This document shows, one piece after another, positions 54,883 through 63,778 of a stretch of 64,000 bases of DNA. Numbering within the stretch: the stretch's first letter is position 1; every line of letters starts with the position of its first letter. Under the pieces are notes generated by a model. That model had not been told where the DNA came from. It was given only the letters and a program-made list of their open reading frames with translations, and searched no databases. A program made the translations under genes and the position numbers. The DNA comes from CAVYEM01 sp963767635 (GTDB lineage Bacteria; Vulcanimicrobiota; Vulcanimicrobiia; Vulcanimicrobiales; Vulcanimicrobiaceae), in assembly GCA_963767635.1 (NCBI GenBank), contig CAVYEM010000003.1, positions 310,001 to 374,000 of the forward strand. Direction: 5' to 3'.

Positions 54883-56211
54883 GGCGATTGCCTGCGCGAG
54901 CGAGTTGTGCTTATCCACTAAAACCGCATCGACGTTCCAGCGTGAAAGCACGCTGGGCCACCGCGGCGAGACGCGCTGCACGGCAAGATAGTCCTTCCAG
55001 ACGTTGGCCGGGAATGGATCGCAGCGTCCGTCCAAGAAGGTGCGCAAGTTCGATCGCTCGAGCGCCAAACTGCACCAAGCAAAATCCTCGCAATACAGGT
55101 TGTGCGTGCCGGGCAAAGCCGAGAGCGTGGCAACCGCGTCGCGTGGAATGGTTACGCCGGAAATCTGCGGCACATGTGCCAGATTGATGACGATCAAACC
55201 GCACACCAGCGCGCTCGAAACGAAGATCAGGGTTTCGCTGAACCGTTCCTGCATGACGGCATTGATGCGAGCGCTTGCGGGGAGTGCCGTGCTCAGACGC
55301 GCCGCAGCCATCGGCGCGATGACCAGTGCCGCAATCGGAATATGGCGCACGGCAATGCCGCTGATCGCTGCCGCGACCGCGAAGAGCATGCCGTCGCGCC
55401 AGCGTTCGCGCGGCGCTGCAATGCCGAAGTAGCAGCAGAGTGCGAGCAGCGGCAGCAGGCCGGCGAAAAAGGCCGAAAACCCGATATCGGGCGGCTGCCA
55501 TTCGGCGATCGCGCTGCGAATGGCGCTGGTTTCGAGCGTGAGAGCGTACAGCGGCAAATTCCAGAGCAGCGGCGTCAGGCATACCGCCAGCAAACAGCCT
55601 GCGGTAAGCGTGCAATTACGCTGTACGCGCGCCGTCCACGCGCGATCTTCGATCCATGTTCCAAGTGCCCACGCGCCGACGAACACCGGAGCGATCAACG
55701 CGCTTGCGTGCAGATTTGCCCAGAGCGCCACCAGCGGAATCGCCAAAAACACCCAATCCGTTTCGAGGTCCAATAAGAGCAGGACGAGCGCTAAAAAGAG
55801 CCAGCCGAAGATTTGCGCGCGCACGCCGAAGGCCTGGAGCATCGCAAAACCCGTGCATGCCGTCACGAACGCAGTCGCGAACGTCGAGGCGCCCCGCCGG
55901 TGCGAACGGTAGGCAGTCAACAGCAGTGCTCCGATCGCTGCCGCCGTGGAGAGCACCGCCAGCACGGCAAAGCGCTTTGCCGCGGTCAGCCACGCGACGG
56001 CGACACTGAACGCCCATTCTTGCGGTATCCAGTGCGCGCCCGGCGCGGTAAATGTTTCGTTTCCCAAGTGCTGCGGCAGCCGGTGCGCGTGCAGGACGTA
56101 CGTCCCGAGCCACTGCTGCCACGCTAGATCCCCGTCTTGTCCGGCGTAAAACCACGCGCCGATCAAGAAGCGAGCGCAGAAGATCGCCGCAACTGCAACG
56201 GCGATCTTCAT
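54799..56211 (-). CDS. Multi-spanning membrane protein, GT-C-like
   Basis: 470 residues, about ten helices and a soluble C-terminal domain (about 340-470). The first loop has GQDGDLAWQQWLGTYVL and GAHWIPQEWAFS, resembling the acidic loop of GT-C glycosyltransferases, without a named family. The C-terminal domain carries RTFLDGRCDPFPANVWKDYL, shared in style with proteins that follow EpsG/oligosaccharyltransferase folds. ATG 56211 overlaps the stop of the next membrane-protein gene (ATGA). Confidence 0.6.
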   Translation of the reverse strand: MKIAVAVAAIFCARFLIGAWFYAGQDGDLAWQQWLGTYVLHAHRLPQHLGNETFTAPGAHWIPQEWAFSVAVAWLTAAKRFAVLAVLSTAAAIGALLLTAYRSHRRGASTFATAFVTACTGFAMLQAFGVRAQIFGWLFLALVLLLLDLETDWVFLAIPLVALWANLHASALIAPVFVGAWALGTWIEDRAWTARVQRNCTLTAGCLLAVCLTPLLWNLPLYALTLETSAIRSAIAEWQPPDIGFSAFFAGLLPLLALCCYFGIAAPRERWRDGMLFAVAAAISGIAVRHIPIAALVIAPMAAARLSTALPASARINAVMQERFSETLIFVSSALVCGLIVINLAHVPQISGVTIPRDAVATLSALPGTHNLYCEDFAWCSLALERSNLRTFLDGRCDPFPANVWKDYLAVQRVSPRWPSVLSRWNVDAVLVDKHNSLAQAIALRRDWHLFYRHGRYEIFLHQNVRTAQR

Positions 56212-57522
56212 TGCGCGCCGCCTCGCAACAGCAGGACGCGCGTGCCGTCGTTGGCCCGTTCGCGCCAGCCGGTCGAATCCAACAGCGCAACGATGTTTGC
56301 ATCTTCCTTCGCGATCACGGCGTCTACTCCGGCCCGTCCCAGTTCGCTACGCCAGTCTCCGCGCGTTGCCACGGCGTCGTGCTGCGTGCGCCGCTGTTCA
56401 GTGCCGGTAATGCCGGCGCGGTCGTCCATAAGCGCCTGCACGTCAGCGAATCGGCCGCCCGCATCATCGCACCAGCGTGGCTGTTCGCAGAGCACCGTGT
56501 GCGGCCGGCGGTCGTTCGCGAGCGCCGACAAGAGGGAAACGGGCTCTTCGGCGGCTTGCGGCAAAGCGGTAATTTTGGACTGCGTCGCGGTGTTCACTGC
56601 GATGAAGGCAAACGCGGCTGCGGTAAAGGCGGCGGCATATTGCCGCACCGATCCGCGCGGGTACGTGCGCAGATCGACGTAATATCCGGCCGCCGCGTCG
56701 GCGACGATCGGTGCGCCGATGATACCGAGGTACGGCAAGTTGCGCGCGTCGATAATGGCCAGCAGCGCCACGGCAAAAAAGCCGATCGCATCGGCGGAGC
56801 GGTCGCGCCGGCGTACCCCGTACCACGCGGCCGATACGATCAGCGCGCAAAAACTCGCCGCTTGCAGCGAAAAACCGCCGTTCCACAAGCGATCGCGCTG
56901 GGCGCCGAGCGCGAGCGCGTCCAGATACAACGCGTGCGGTCCGTAGGTATGCCACGGCACGCCGTGCAGCTGCACGGCGCCGATTATCAACGCTGCGCCT
57001 GCGAGCGCGGCTTTTTCGCGTACCGCAGAATCGAAACGGCGCGCATCGATCAGTGCTCCGATGAGCGCCACGAGCGCGAGCAGCGAGCCGAGCGGCGCAC
57101 CGCCTTGCGTGAACGACCATAGCGCAAGGATCGCGAGCGCGCTCGTGATCCCGCCGTGTTTGCGCTCGAGCGCCAGCGCGAACCCTGCGGCGCAGATCCA
57201 ACCGACCGGATCGAGGCTCACGCCGAGCCGCCCCGCCAAACACAGCGCCGCAAGCACTCCCGCCAGTGCAGCAAAAAGATCCGGCGCGCCGCGCACGCGC
57301 GCGCGCCACGCGACGAGCAGCAGGGCGCCGGCCGCGAGCACGGCGCACAACGCCGTAACGAGGGCAAAGCCGAACCTGGCCAGCAGCGTTGCGAACAAGG
57401 GACCGCCGAGCAGATTCGGATCGCGCAGTTGAACCAGGAATTCGGGCAAGCACGGCGTGGCGGGCGGCGAGCGCGCACGCAAGCGCAAAAGCGGGCACGG
57501 CGGCGGCAAAGCGCGCGTTCAC
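56208..57522 (-). CDS. Multi-spanning membrane protein paired with the previous one, frameshifted
   Basis: About 437 residues. ATG 57522 gives a signal-like MNARFAAAVPAFALACALAA; at about 57445-57460 the frame shifts to LPEFLVQLRDPNLLGGPLFA and continues to the end with eight or nine helices and a small soluble domain (VLCEQPRWCDDAGGRFADVQ). The soluble domain is organised like that of the neighbouring 54799-56211 protein, with a Cys-x-Trp-Cys element in both, so the two could be subunits of one complex or diverged paralogues. Confidence 0.55.
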
Positions 57523-57534
57523 GCTAACGCTCGT

Positions 57535-57879
57535 TCATTCCAGCGTGAGCCGATCGCCCACGAGCACGTCGCGCCCCTCTAGCGCGCCCGCTCCCAATTC
57601 GACGACGTTGCGTGCGCCAACGCACGCGATCACCGGGCGCTGCCGCGGCACCGATCGTCGTGTGCGAACGACGCGCGAGTCGGCGTCCAAAAATATCACG
57701 TCGATCTGCGCGCGCATGCACAGCGTGTGAATGGCCCAACAATCGCGAAACCACAGTCCTTCATCGGGATCGATCTCCTTGCGCGGAATGAAGCCCGCAA
57801 GGCGCTCCCACCAAGTATCGGCATAATGGACGTTCGCCGCGATGATCTCGCCGGTCGTGGCGTTCTTGAGCTGCGCCAC
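57535..57879 (-). CDS. DUF192 family protein
   Basis: 114 residues of the DUF192 (PF02643) fold: ADTWWERLAGFIPRKEIDPD, LWFRDCWAIHTLCMRAQIDV, IFLDADSRVVRTRRSVPRQR and the end VGDRLTLE. Function unknown; many are exported, but here no signal is visible. GTG 57879 is the proposed start. An upstream extension exists to 57996 without family match. It is often found near tad genes, as here (86 bp from tadC). Confidence 0.78.
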   Translation of the reverse strand: MAQLKNATTGEIIAANVHYADTWWERLAGFIPRKEIDPDEGLWFRDCWAIHTLCMRAQIDVIFLDADSRVVRTRRSVPRQRPVIACVGARNVVELGAGALEGRDVLVGDRLTLE

Positions 57880-57964
57880 CGGTGGAGACGCTAGCGCGCC
57901 GGTCCCGGCGCAGTCGCCGGGCTTTTCGTAAAAATCTCGATCGGCTCCGTAACCATCGTACGAT

Positions 57965-58823
57965 CTATTTCGGCTGCGAGAAATAGTTGGCCGCAAGCGC
58001 GCCGAAGATGACGACGAAAAGCGCGGGCAGCATAAACATCGCCATCGGAAACACCATCTTTACAGGCAGGCTTGGCGGCGTGCTCCTCCACCAGCATGAC
58101 GCGGTGGTTCCGAACGTCCTCGGCCAGTTCGTTGAGCACCTTCGAGATATTCGTTCCCAAGCGTTCCGCTTGCGTAATGGCCGTAACCGTCGTCGTAAAT
58201 TGCTGCTGCTGCAGCCGGTCTGCGGCGGCGCGGAGCGCTTCCGCGCGCGCGCGGCCCAAGCGTATTTCCGAGAGCGCGGCTTTGATTTCGTCGCCCAGCG
58301 CGCCGGGGGCAGCATCGATGGCGTACGCCAGCGCCTGATTGACCGACAGACCCGCCTGCACCGTCGTAGCCACCATGTCCAGAAAGTCCGGCAGCGCTTT
58401 TTGCACTTGCGTTTTGCGGGCCGCAATTGCTTTCTCGAGCAGGGCCGCCGGAAGATATGCGCCGATACCGGTCAGAATCGCGGCGACGACCAGATCGAGC
58501 ATTGCCGGCAAATGTAAAAGGGAAAGTGCTACGAGCGCGAACGCCAGCGCAAACAGCGCTCCACCGACGATGCGCACTCCCATTCGTGCCGGCGTCACCG
58601 TGTACCATCCGGCTTCCACGAGCTTGCGCGCGAGCCGGCCGCGGCGTTCTTTGGAAAATATTTTTTCGAAGGCTCGCACGTTGCGGGAATCGCGCGTCAT
58701 GCCGCGCGACTCCAAGTCTTCTAGCGTCTTTTTTAGCGGGCTTTTGTGGGGTATGAGCGAGAACGCGAGCATAAAGACCGCCAGCGCATCAAGCGTGGCA
58801 ATGACCGCAGTCGACGGCATCAT
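57965..58823 (-). CDS. tadC: Tad pilus inner-membrane protein TadC, frameshifted
   Basis: Type II secretion F-domain protein. Two N-terminal helices, then ALPDFLDMVATTVQAGLSVN, GDEIKAALSEIRLGRARAEA and AITQAERLGTNISKVLNELA, all TadC signatures. At about 58065 one base shifts the frame; the other frame gives KMVFPMAMFMLPALFVVIFG and ends FSQPK. ATG 58823 overlaps the tadB stop (ATGA). Confidence 0.87.
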
Positions 58824-59644
58824 ACGTCGAGCTTGAGCATCCGCATCAGCGTGAAGACGCCCAACGCTTCCAATACGGCAACGATGGCTAGGGCGACGTG
58901 ACCGGGCCACGTGAACCAAAGGGCGTGGCCCATCGCGGGCTCCGTAATGGAAATGAACACGCTCAAAAAGGGCGGAAGCGCCGCAAGGATCGCCGCACTG
59001 GCGCGCCCCTCGGCGGTCAGCGCGCGAATCTTGCGATGAATGCGGCGGCGTTCTTTGATCGTGTTGGCTAAATGTTCCAGAATCTTGGCCAGATCGCCGC
59101 CGGTTTGGGACTGAATGCGGATGGCGCGCGCCATCATCAGCGTTTCGCTCCCCGGCATTCGCTTCGCGAGCGTATCGAGTGCGTCGTACACGCTCACGCC
59201 GATGTTCGTCTGCCCGACCACGCGCATGTACTCGTGTTTTGCGGGATCGGGCATCTCTTCGATGACCATCGTCAGCGCTTGACGCAAGCCCAGGCCGATG
59301 CGCACGCCGCTGCCCATCAAACGCAGTGCCATCTCGAGCTGCTGTACGAATTGATCCAAACGTCTATAAAGCTTCATCTGGAGGAGCAAGCGCAGCGTGC
59401 CTGCAGCCAGCGCTGCGCAAACCGGGAGCAGCATCGCCGAGACCGGCGCGGCGGGGCGCAGGATCACGAGCGGCGCAGTCCACAGCGTTCCGGTCAAAAT
59501 CGCGAAGGCGACGCCGATCTCTTGCGGCGTGCGCTGCACACCGGCGCGGTCGAGCAGTTCGGCGAAGCGGCGCAGCCTGGCCTGATGTTCCGGATTAGCA
59601 GAAGGCGCAAAAACCCTTTCGAGAACGCCCGTGCCGCTTACCAT
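58820..59644 (-). CDS. tadB: Tad pilus inner-membrane protein TadB
   Basis: 274 residues. T2SF domain protein: LDQFVQQLEMALRLMGSGVR, GLGLRQALTMVIEEMPDPAK, RIQSQTGGDLAKILEHLANT and IKERRRIHRKIRALTAEGR. With TadC it forms the platform that CpaF drives. ATG 59644 overlaps the CpaE-CpaF stop by seven bases; an upstream extension to 59722 is inside cpaF. Confidence 0.9.
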   Translation of the reverse strand: MVSGTGVLERVFAPSANPEHQARLRRFAELLDRAGVQRTPQEIGVAFAILTGTLWTAPLVILRPAAPVSAMLLPVCAALAAGTLRLLLQMKLYRRLDQFVQQLEMALRLMGSGVRIGLGLRQALTMVIEEMPDPAKHEYMRVVGQTNIGVSVYDALDTLAKRMPGSETLMMARAIRIQSQTGGDLAKILEHLANTIKERRRIHRKIRALTAEGRASAAILAALPPFLSVFISITEPAMGHALWFTWPGHVALAIVAVLEALGVFTLMRMLKLDV

Positions 59645-61722
59645 AGCGATCCCGCGCTCGCGTGCGTCGAGAGCTTGCGCACGTCGTAGGAAATGCCGTA
59701 CTCCTCGAATCGCGCGAGACATTGCGGCTGCACGCCGGTGTATTGATATTCGCCGCTCACGAGGTTTTCGGAGTCAACGCCGTGCTGCGCGTAGCGCAAA
59801 ATTTCTTGCATCGTCACGACGTCGCCTTCCATGCCCACGATTTCGCTGATTGAGACGATTTTGCGGCTGCCGTCGCGCATGCGCGCCGTTTGAATGATCA
59901 GGTCGACGGCACTGGCGATTTGCTCGCGGATCGCGCGCACGGGAAGATCGAATCCGGCCATCATGACCATCGTTTCCAGGCGTGCGAGCGCATCGCGCGG
60001 CGAGTTTGCATGCGCGGTCGTGAGGGATCCGTCATGGCCCGTGTTCATGGCTTGCAGCATGTCCAGCGCTTCTCCGCCACGGCATTCTCCAACGACGATG
60101 CGATCCGGGCGCATGCGCAGCGAATTGCGCACGAGATCGCGAATCTTGATCTCGCCGCGTCCTTCGAGATTGGCGGGGCGCGATTCCAGCCGCACGACGT
60201 GCGGTTGGTTCAGCCGCAGCTCCGCAGCGTCTTCGATCGTTACGATGCGTTCGCGGCTCGGGATGTAGCCGGAAAGAATGTTCAAAAACGTCGTTTTTCC
60301 CGAACCCGTTCCCCCGCTGATGACGATGTTCAAGCGCGCTTCGATGCACGCACGCAAAAAATCCAGCATGTGCTCGGTGGCGGAGCCCTTTTCGAGCAGG
60401 TCTGCCGCGCTCAGCCGGCGCGTGCCGAAGCGCCGGATCGTCAGCGCAGCGCCGTCAATAGCGAGCGGTCCGATGATTGCGTTGACGCGCGAGCCATCGG
60501 GCAGACGCGCGTCGACCATGGGCACGGACTCGTCTAGGCGGCGCCCGAGCGGTGCTATGATGCGCTCGATCACCAGACGCAGCGATTGTTCGCCGGTAAA
60601 GCGTTTGCCCGTGTGTTCGATTTTGCCGCGCCGTTCGATGTAAACGGTGCTCGGACCGTTCACCATGATTTCGGTGACGGCGGGGTCCTGCATCAGATCT
60701 TCGAGCGGTCCCAAGCCCAGCGATTCGTTGACGATTTCTTCGCGGATCTGCGCGATTTCTTCGGCGGTGAGTTCGCCGGGACTGCAGCGATCCAAAACCT
60801 CTTGTGCCGCCTCTTCGATCTTCTGGCGCAATTCCGTCAGTTTGGCGGCGTCGCTGTGCGCTGCGCTGGCTTCCACAAGGTTGACTTTGCTCGCCAGCGT
60901 TTCGTGAATGTCGACCTTCAAACGTTCGTGCGCGTCTTTGCCGCGCGATGTCTCGCCCGCGTTGGCCGCGGATGGCGTGGCTTCCGGCGCGCCCGCGCGC
61001 GTGCGCATCGCCGATCGCGGTTCGACGCGACGGTCGCCGATGAAGCCTTTTGCCGAAGGATGCAACGCTTCGATCTGCGGCTCGGCGGCGATGGAACAGA
61101 GCGCTTTTTCGAGCGCGGAGAGAGCCTTGGAGTAGGCGCGGTCGTTCTTCGGAGGAAGCTCGCCCAGCAGCTTGACATCGAGCGCGCGTTCAATTTCGGC
61201 CCGGCTCGCCAGCGGATTGCCGTCTCGGCAATTAATCAACACGGCGATGCGCGTGGAAGGAACGCCGAACTTCTTGAGTTCCGCGATCGTCGAGCGCGCA
61301 GACGCAACGCCCAGCAGGCTGGGCTCGGCAACAATGACGAAACGCGCGGCGCGTACGACGAACGGCCGCACGGGCGCGGCAAACGGCATCGGAAGATCAG
61401 CCAGTACGCAGCCGGCCTCGCAGAACGAACTCGCGAGCGCTTCGACTCGATTGAAATCGATCGTGAACGCTGAATCGTACGTCGGGGCGAGTTCGGCAAG
61501 CGTGATGCCGCCGATGCAGGCAACGCCTACGGATCCTTCACGCGCGCCGTCGAGCTCTCGGACTGCATCGAAAAGAATGGCAAGGTTGCGGCGTCCCGTG
61601 AGGTCGCCGTCGACCACGGCAACCGAGCGATCCGCGCGGATCGATTTGGCGAGTTCGGCGCATACGGTCGTGGCGCCGGATCCCCCTTTGGCGTTGATGA
61701 ACGCGAAGGTTGGAGCGCTCAT
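59638..61722 (-). CDS. CpaE/TadZ-type ATPase fused to CpaF/TadA pilus ATPase
   Basis: 694 residues, one uninterrupted frame. Residues 1-215 are a ParA/MinD-like domain with the atypical P-loop AKGGSGATT (Ala where Lys is usual), as in CpaE/TadZ polar localisation proteins. A linker of about 50 residues (215-265) leads to a full CpaF: ELTAEEIAQIREEIVNESLG, MVNGPSTVYIERRGK, Walker A GGTGSGKTT at 470-478, the Asp box IVTIEDAAEL and VGECRGGEALDMLQAMNTGH. It would link pilus positioning to the assembly motor. ATG 61722 overlaps the cpaB stop (ATGA). Confidence 0.92.
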   Translation of the reverse strand: MSAPTFAFINAKGGSGATTVCAELAKSIRADRSVAVVDGDLTGRRNLAILFDAVRELDGAREGSVGVACIGGITLAELAPTYDSAFTIDFNRVEALASSFCEAGCVLADLPMPFAAPVRPFVVRAARFVIVAEPSLLGVASARSTIAELKKFGVPSTRIAVLINCRDGNPLASRAEIERALDVKLLGELPPKNDRAYSKALSALEKALCSIAAEPQIEALHPSAKGFIGDRRVEPRSAMRTRAGAPEATPSAANAGETSRGKDAHERLKVDIHETLASKVNLVEASAAHSDAAKLTELRQKIEEAAQEVLDRCSPGELTAEEIAQIREEIVNESLGLGPLEDLMQDPAVTEIMVNGPSTVYIERRGKIEHTGKRFTGEQSLRLVIERIIAPLGRRLDESVPMVDARLPDGSRVNAIIGPLAIDGAALTIRRFGTRRLSAADLLEKGSATEHMLDFLRACIEARLNIVISGGTGSGKTTFLNILSGYIPSRERIVTIEDAAELRLNQPHVVRLESRPANLEGRGEIKIRDLVRNSLRMRPDRIVVGECRGGEALDMLQAMNTGHDGSLTTAHANSPRDALARLETMVMMAGFDLPVRAIREQIASAVDLIIQTARMRDGSRKIVSISEIVGMEGDVVTMQEILRYAQHGVDSENLVSGEYQYTGVQPQCLARFEEYGISYDVRKLSTHASAGSLW

Positions 61723-62657
61723 GGCACGGGCTGATTTGCGCCCGTGGCGGCGTAATGATCGCCGTCGATGACTTTGACGGGCGATGCCGCTGCCGTTATA
61801 GCAGCCGGCCTACGACCCGGTTCGGCGCGCTGCGCAGATGCGCCGTTCAAAGCCAGCGCGCGCACGAGAGCCGCGTCCGTTGCAACTGCCGGCTGCGGCG
61901 GCGGAGCCGGCGCTGCCGCCGCCGGCGCGCCCGCGGTCGATCCGGTCGAGTCGAAGTGCAGCGCTTCGGCCGGCGCCGAATTGACGGCTTCTTTCGGCGA
62001 GCGCAGCGCCAGACGAAGCGTCGCGTTGATGTCGGCCATCACCAGCAGATCGGCTTGCTTCGGCGTCACCTCGAGCGTGATCGTTTGCGCGCTCGCCTCT
62101 TGCGGCGAAGGGGTAGCCGAGCTGTATTCGAGCGAATCACCGATGGCCAGGACGCGCACGGCGCGAAGAATCGTCGCGGCCGGCGGCGGCGCGGCATCCG
62201 ATTTTGGCGCTTGCGCGATCACGTCGACGCGATCGCCCGGCTGCACCAGGCCCGAGATTCCTTTAACTTTGTCGATCTGCACGCTCACGGCGCGCATGCC
62301 GGGCTTCAGGCGCACCGGCAATCCGATATCGGCGGGATGTCCGACCATCGCGCCGGTAACGCCGGAGCCTGCGGGAATGGTGATGAGGGAAAGCGCGCCC
62401 ACCGCTTGCTTTACGTCCGTGAGCGCATTCGGATCGACCGCCGAGGCAGGCCGAGATGCGAGCGTGAGCATCGCCGGCGTAATCGGAACGCGAGCCGGTA
62501 TTTCTTGCGCGGCCACGACGACTTGCACGGGTGCGCCGTTCGCGCTGCTTTGGCGCTGTACGCCGGAAAGATACTGCAGCGTCAGCCACCCCGTACCGAG
62601 CGCGAGAATGACGGCGACGATCAAGGTAGATCGTCGCGCGTTCAGAGCAGCTGCCAT
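61719..62657 (-). CDS. cpaB: Pilus assembly protein CpaB (RcpC-like)
   Basis: 312 residues. N-terminal membrane anchor, then a SAF-type domain (VVVAAQEIPARVPITPAMLT) and GLVQPGDRVDVIAQ, the CpaB signature. The C-terminal part has an Ala/Pro-rich segment of about 60 residues. CpaB lies in the periplasm and supports the CpaC secretin channel. Confidence 0.9.
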   Translation of the reverse strand: MAAALNARRSTLIVAVILALGTGWLTLQYLSGVQRQSSANGAPVQVVVAAQEIPARVPITPAMLTLASRPASAVDPNALTDVKQAVGALSLITIPAGSGVTGAMVGHPADIGLPVRLKPGMRAVSVQIDKVKGISGLVQPGDRVDVIAQAPKSDAAPPPAATILRAVRVLAIGDSLEYSSATPSPQEASAQTITLEVTPKQADLLVMADINATLRLALRSPKEAVNSAPAEALHFDSTGSTAGAPAAAAPAPPPQPAVATDAALVRALALNGASAQRAEPGRRPAAITAAASPVKVIDGDHYAATGANQPVP

Positions 62658-62694
62658 GGCGTCCTCATCTGCGGCTTCGCCAACGTATCGACGC

Positions 62695-62862
62695 TCATAC
62701 CGCGTTGATCTGACTGTTGAAATTTGAATATTGCGTTTGCGTTCTGCTCCCGAGCGAAGCCACCAAAACGATGCATACCGCAGCTATGAACGCCAGCATG
62801 ACGGCGTATTCGATCATCGTGGTGCCGGCGTCGTCGCCGAGCAGCCGGGAAAGCAGTTTCAT
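62695..62862 (-). CDS. Flp-type pilin (second copy)
   Basis: 55 residues: MKLLSRLLGDDAGTTMIEYA, then VMLAFIAAVCIVLVASLGSR. The G/A-x4-E-Y motif at the start of the hydrophobic helix is the prepilin site cut by a TadV/CpaA peptidase; no peptidase gene is in this window. Too short for common ORF cut-offs. It ends 37 bp before cpaB. Confidence 0.88.
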   Translation of the reverse strand: MKLLSRLLGDDAGTTMIEYAVMLAFIAAVCIVLVASLGSRTQTQYSNFNSQINAV

Positions 62863-62880
62863 CGGATGCTCCGATTCGCA

Positions 62881-62910
62881 GCCGGGGCTGTTGGGGACGT
62901 CAGCCCCGGC
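62881..62910 (-). promoter_or_regulatory. Hairpin between the two pilin genes
   Basis: A perfect 10-bp inverted repeat (GCCGGGGCTG and CAGCCCCGGC) with a 10-base loop lies in the pilin intergenic gap. No U-run follows on the minus strand, so it is more likely an mRNA-stabilising or processing hairpin, or a weak attenuator, than an intrinsic terminator. It would allow more pilin than assembly protein from one transcript. Confidence 0.7.
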
Positions 62911-62931
62911 TTGTGGGGGTACTCGCGCGTT

Positions 62932-63093
62932 TTAGATCGCGCTGTTGACGGTGGAGAATGCGCCCGAAACGCCCTTGCCGAGCGTTGAGATCAGGACGAT
63001 GCAGACCGCCGCAATCAACGCTACCATAATGCCGTACTCGACCATGGTCGCGCCGTCATCGTTTCGCAGCATTCCAAACATGTTTTTCAGCAT
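62932..63093 (-). CDS. Flp-type pilin (first copy)
   Basis: 53 residues: MLKNMFGMLRNDDGATMVEY, then GIMVALIAAVCIVLISTLGK. Same G-x3-x-E-Y prepilin site as the other pilin, with 60% or so similar residues by eye. A GAGGAAG site precedes the ATG. As the first pilin of the transcript it is probably the major subunit (inference). Confidence 0.9.
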   Translation of the reverse strand: MLKNMFGMLRNDDGATMVEYGIMVALIAAVCIVLISTLGKGVSGAFSTVNSAI

Positions 63094-63117
63094 GACTTCC
63101 TCTCGTTGATGAACGTA

Positions 63118-63612
63118 TTAGGGATCGGAAACTAGCGGCACCGATGCGCCCGCATTCGGCGCGCCCGTGGTGAACTGCGCCCGTGCCGGCGCGATGCCGG
63201 ATGCGGACGTGGCAAGAATTTCGAGCTTCATGCCGGGTTCGTACGCGGACGCGATTGGTATCACCGCTCCGAAGCGCCCGTTTACGTCGGTGACGACGTC
63301 GTGACGGCTCACGAGTATCGTCGGAATCTCTGGAGATACCAGAGCCAGCAGCGTGATCGTAACCGGTGCACCGGCGGGAGCAGACCCGTGAACATTGATC
63401 GCTTCCGAGCCCTGCAGTTGTCGAGCCTCCAGGGTTATTGCACTTTGCAGCGCGCGACCGGATGTGGCGGATGATCCGAACTGTGCACCGGAGCGATCTT
63501 GGAAGCTGCCCATGAAAGCCGTGCCGCGCGCTGCAAGGGTGTCCGATGCCGTTGCCGGTGAAGCCGAAAACGTCAGAATCAGAGCCGTTGCTAGAGCCGC
63601 CGTGATTTGCAT
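63118..63612 (-). CDS. Secreted protein of the pilus locus
   Basis: 164 residues with a signal peptide (ALILTFSASPATAS). The mature region is mostly beta-rich (VHGSAPAGAPVTITLLALVS, VTDVNGRFGAVIPIAS), like an immunoglobulin-type or carboxypeptidase-regulatory fold. A GGAGGTACC site precedes ATG 63612. It heads the pilin transcript, divergent from cpaC, and may be a minor pilus-associated or adhesin protein. Confidence 0.65.
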   Translation of the reverse strand: MQITAALATALILTFSASPATASDTLAARGTAFMGSFQDRSGAQFGSSATSGRALQSAITLEARQLQGSEAINVHGSAPAGAPVTITLLALVSPEIPTILVSRHDVVTDVNGRFGAVIPIASAYEPGMKLEILATSASGIAPARAQFTTGAPNAGASVPLVSDP

Positions 63613-63778
63613 GGTACCTCCGTGTCCTTCGGTGGATGCATCATGCCATTGCTCGCCCGCTTCTTGCAAGTCGAAAACGTGTGCTTGTACCGTTATTTAA
63701 CGTAACGTCTATTGCTTGTTGACGTGTTAACGTATCCAGCCATGGCATAATAGCGGCAAGTCATCTTCGGAGGCATTT
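63613..63778. promoter_or_regulatory. Divergent promoter region of the pilus locus
   Basis: 166 bp between two divergent genes, the A/T-richest stretch nearby. On the plus strand, TTGACG at 63718-63723 and CATAAT at 63745-63750 could be -35 and -10 elements, but the spacing (21 bp) is too wide for a standard promoter. A GTTAAC palindrome and repeated GTTAACGT-like words (63705-63735) could be an operator. Confidence 0.35.
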
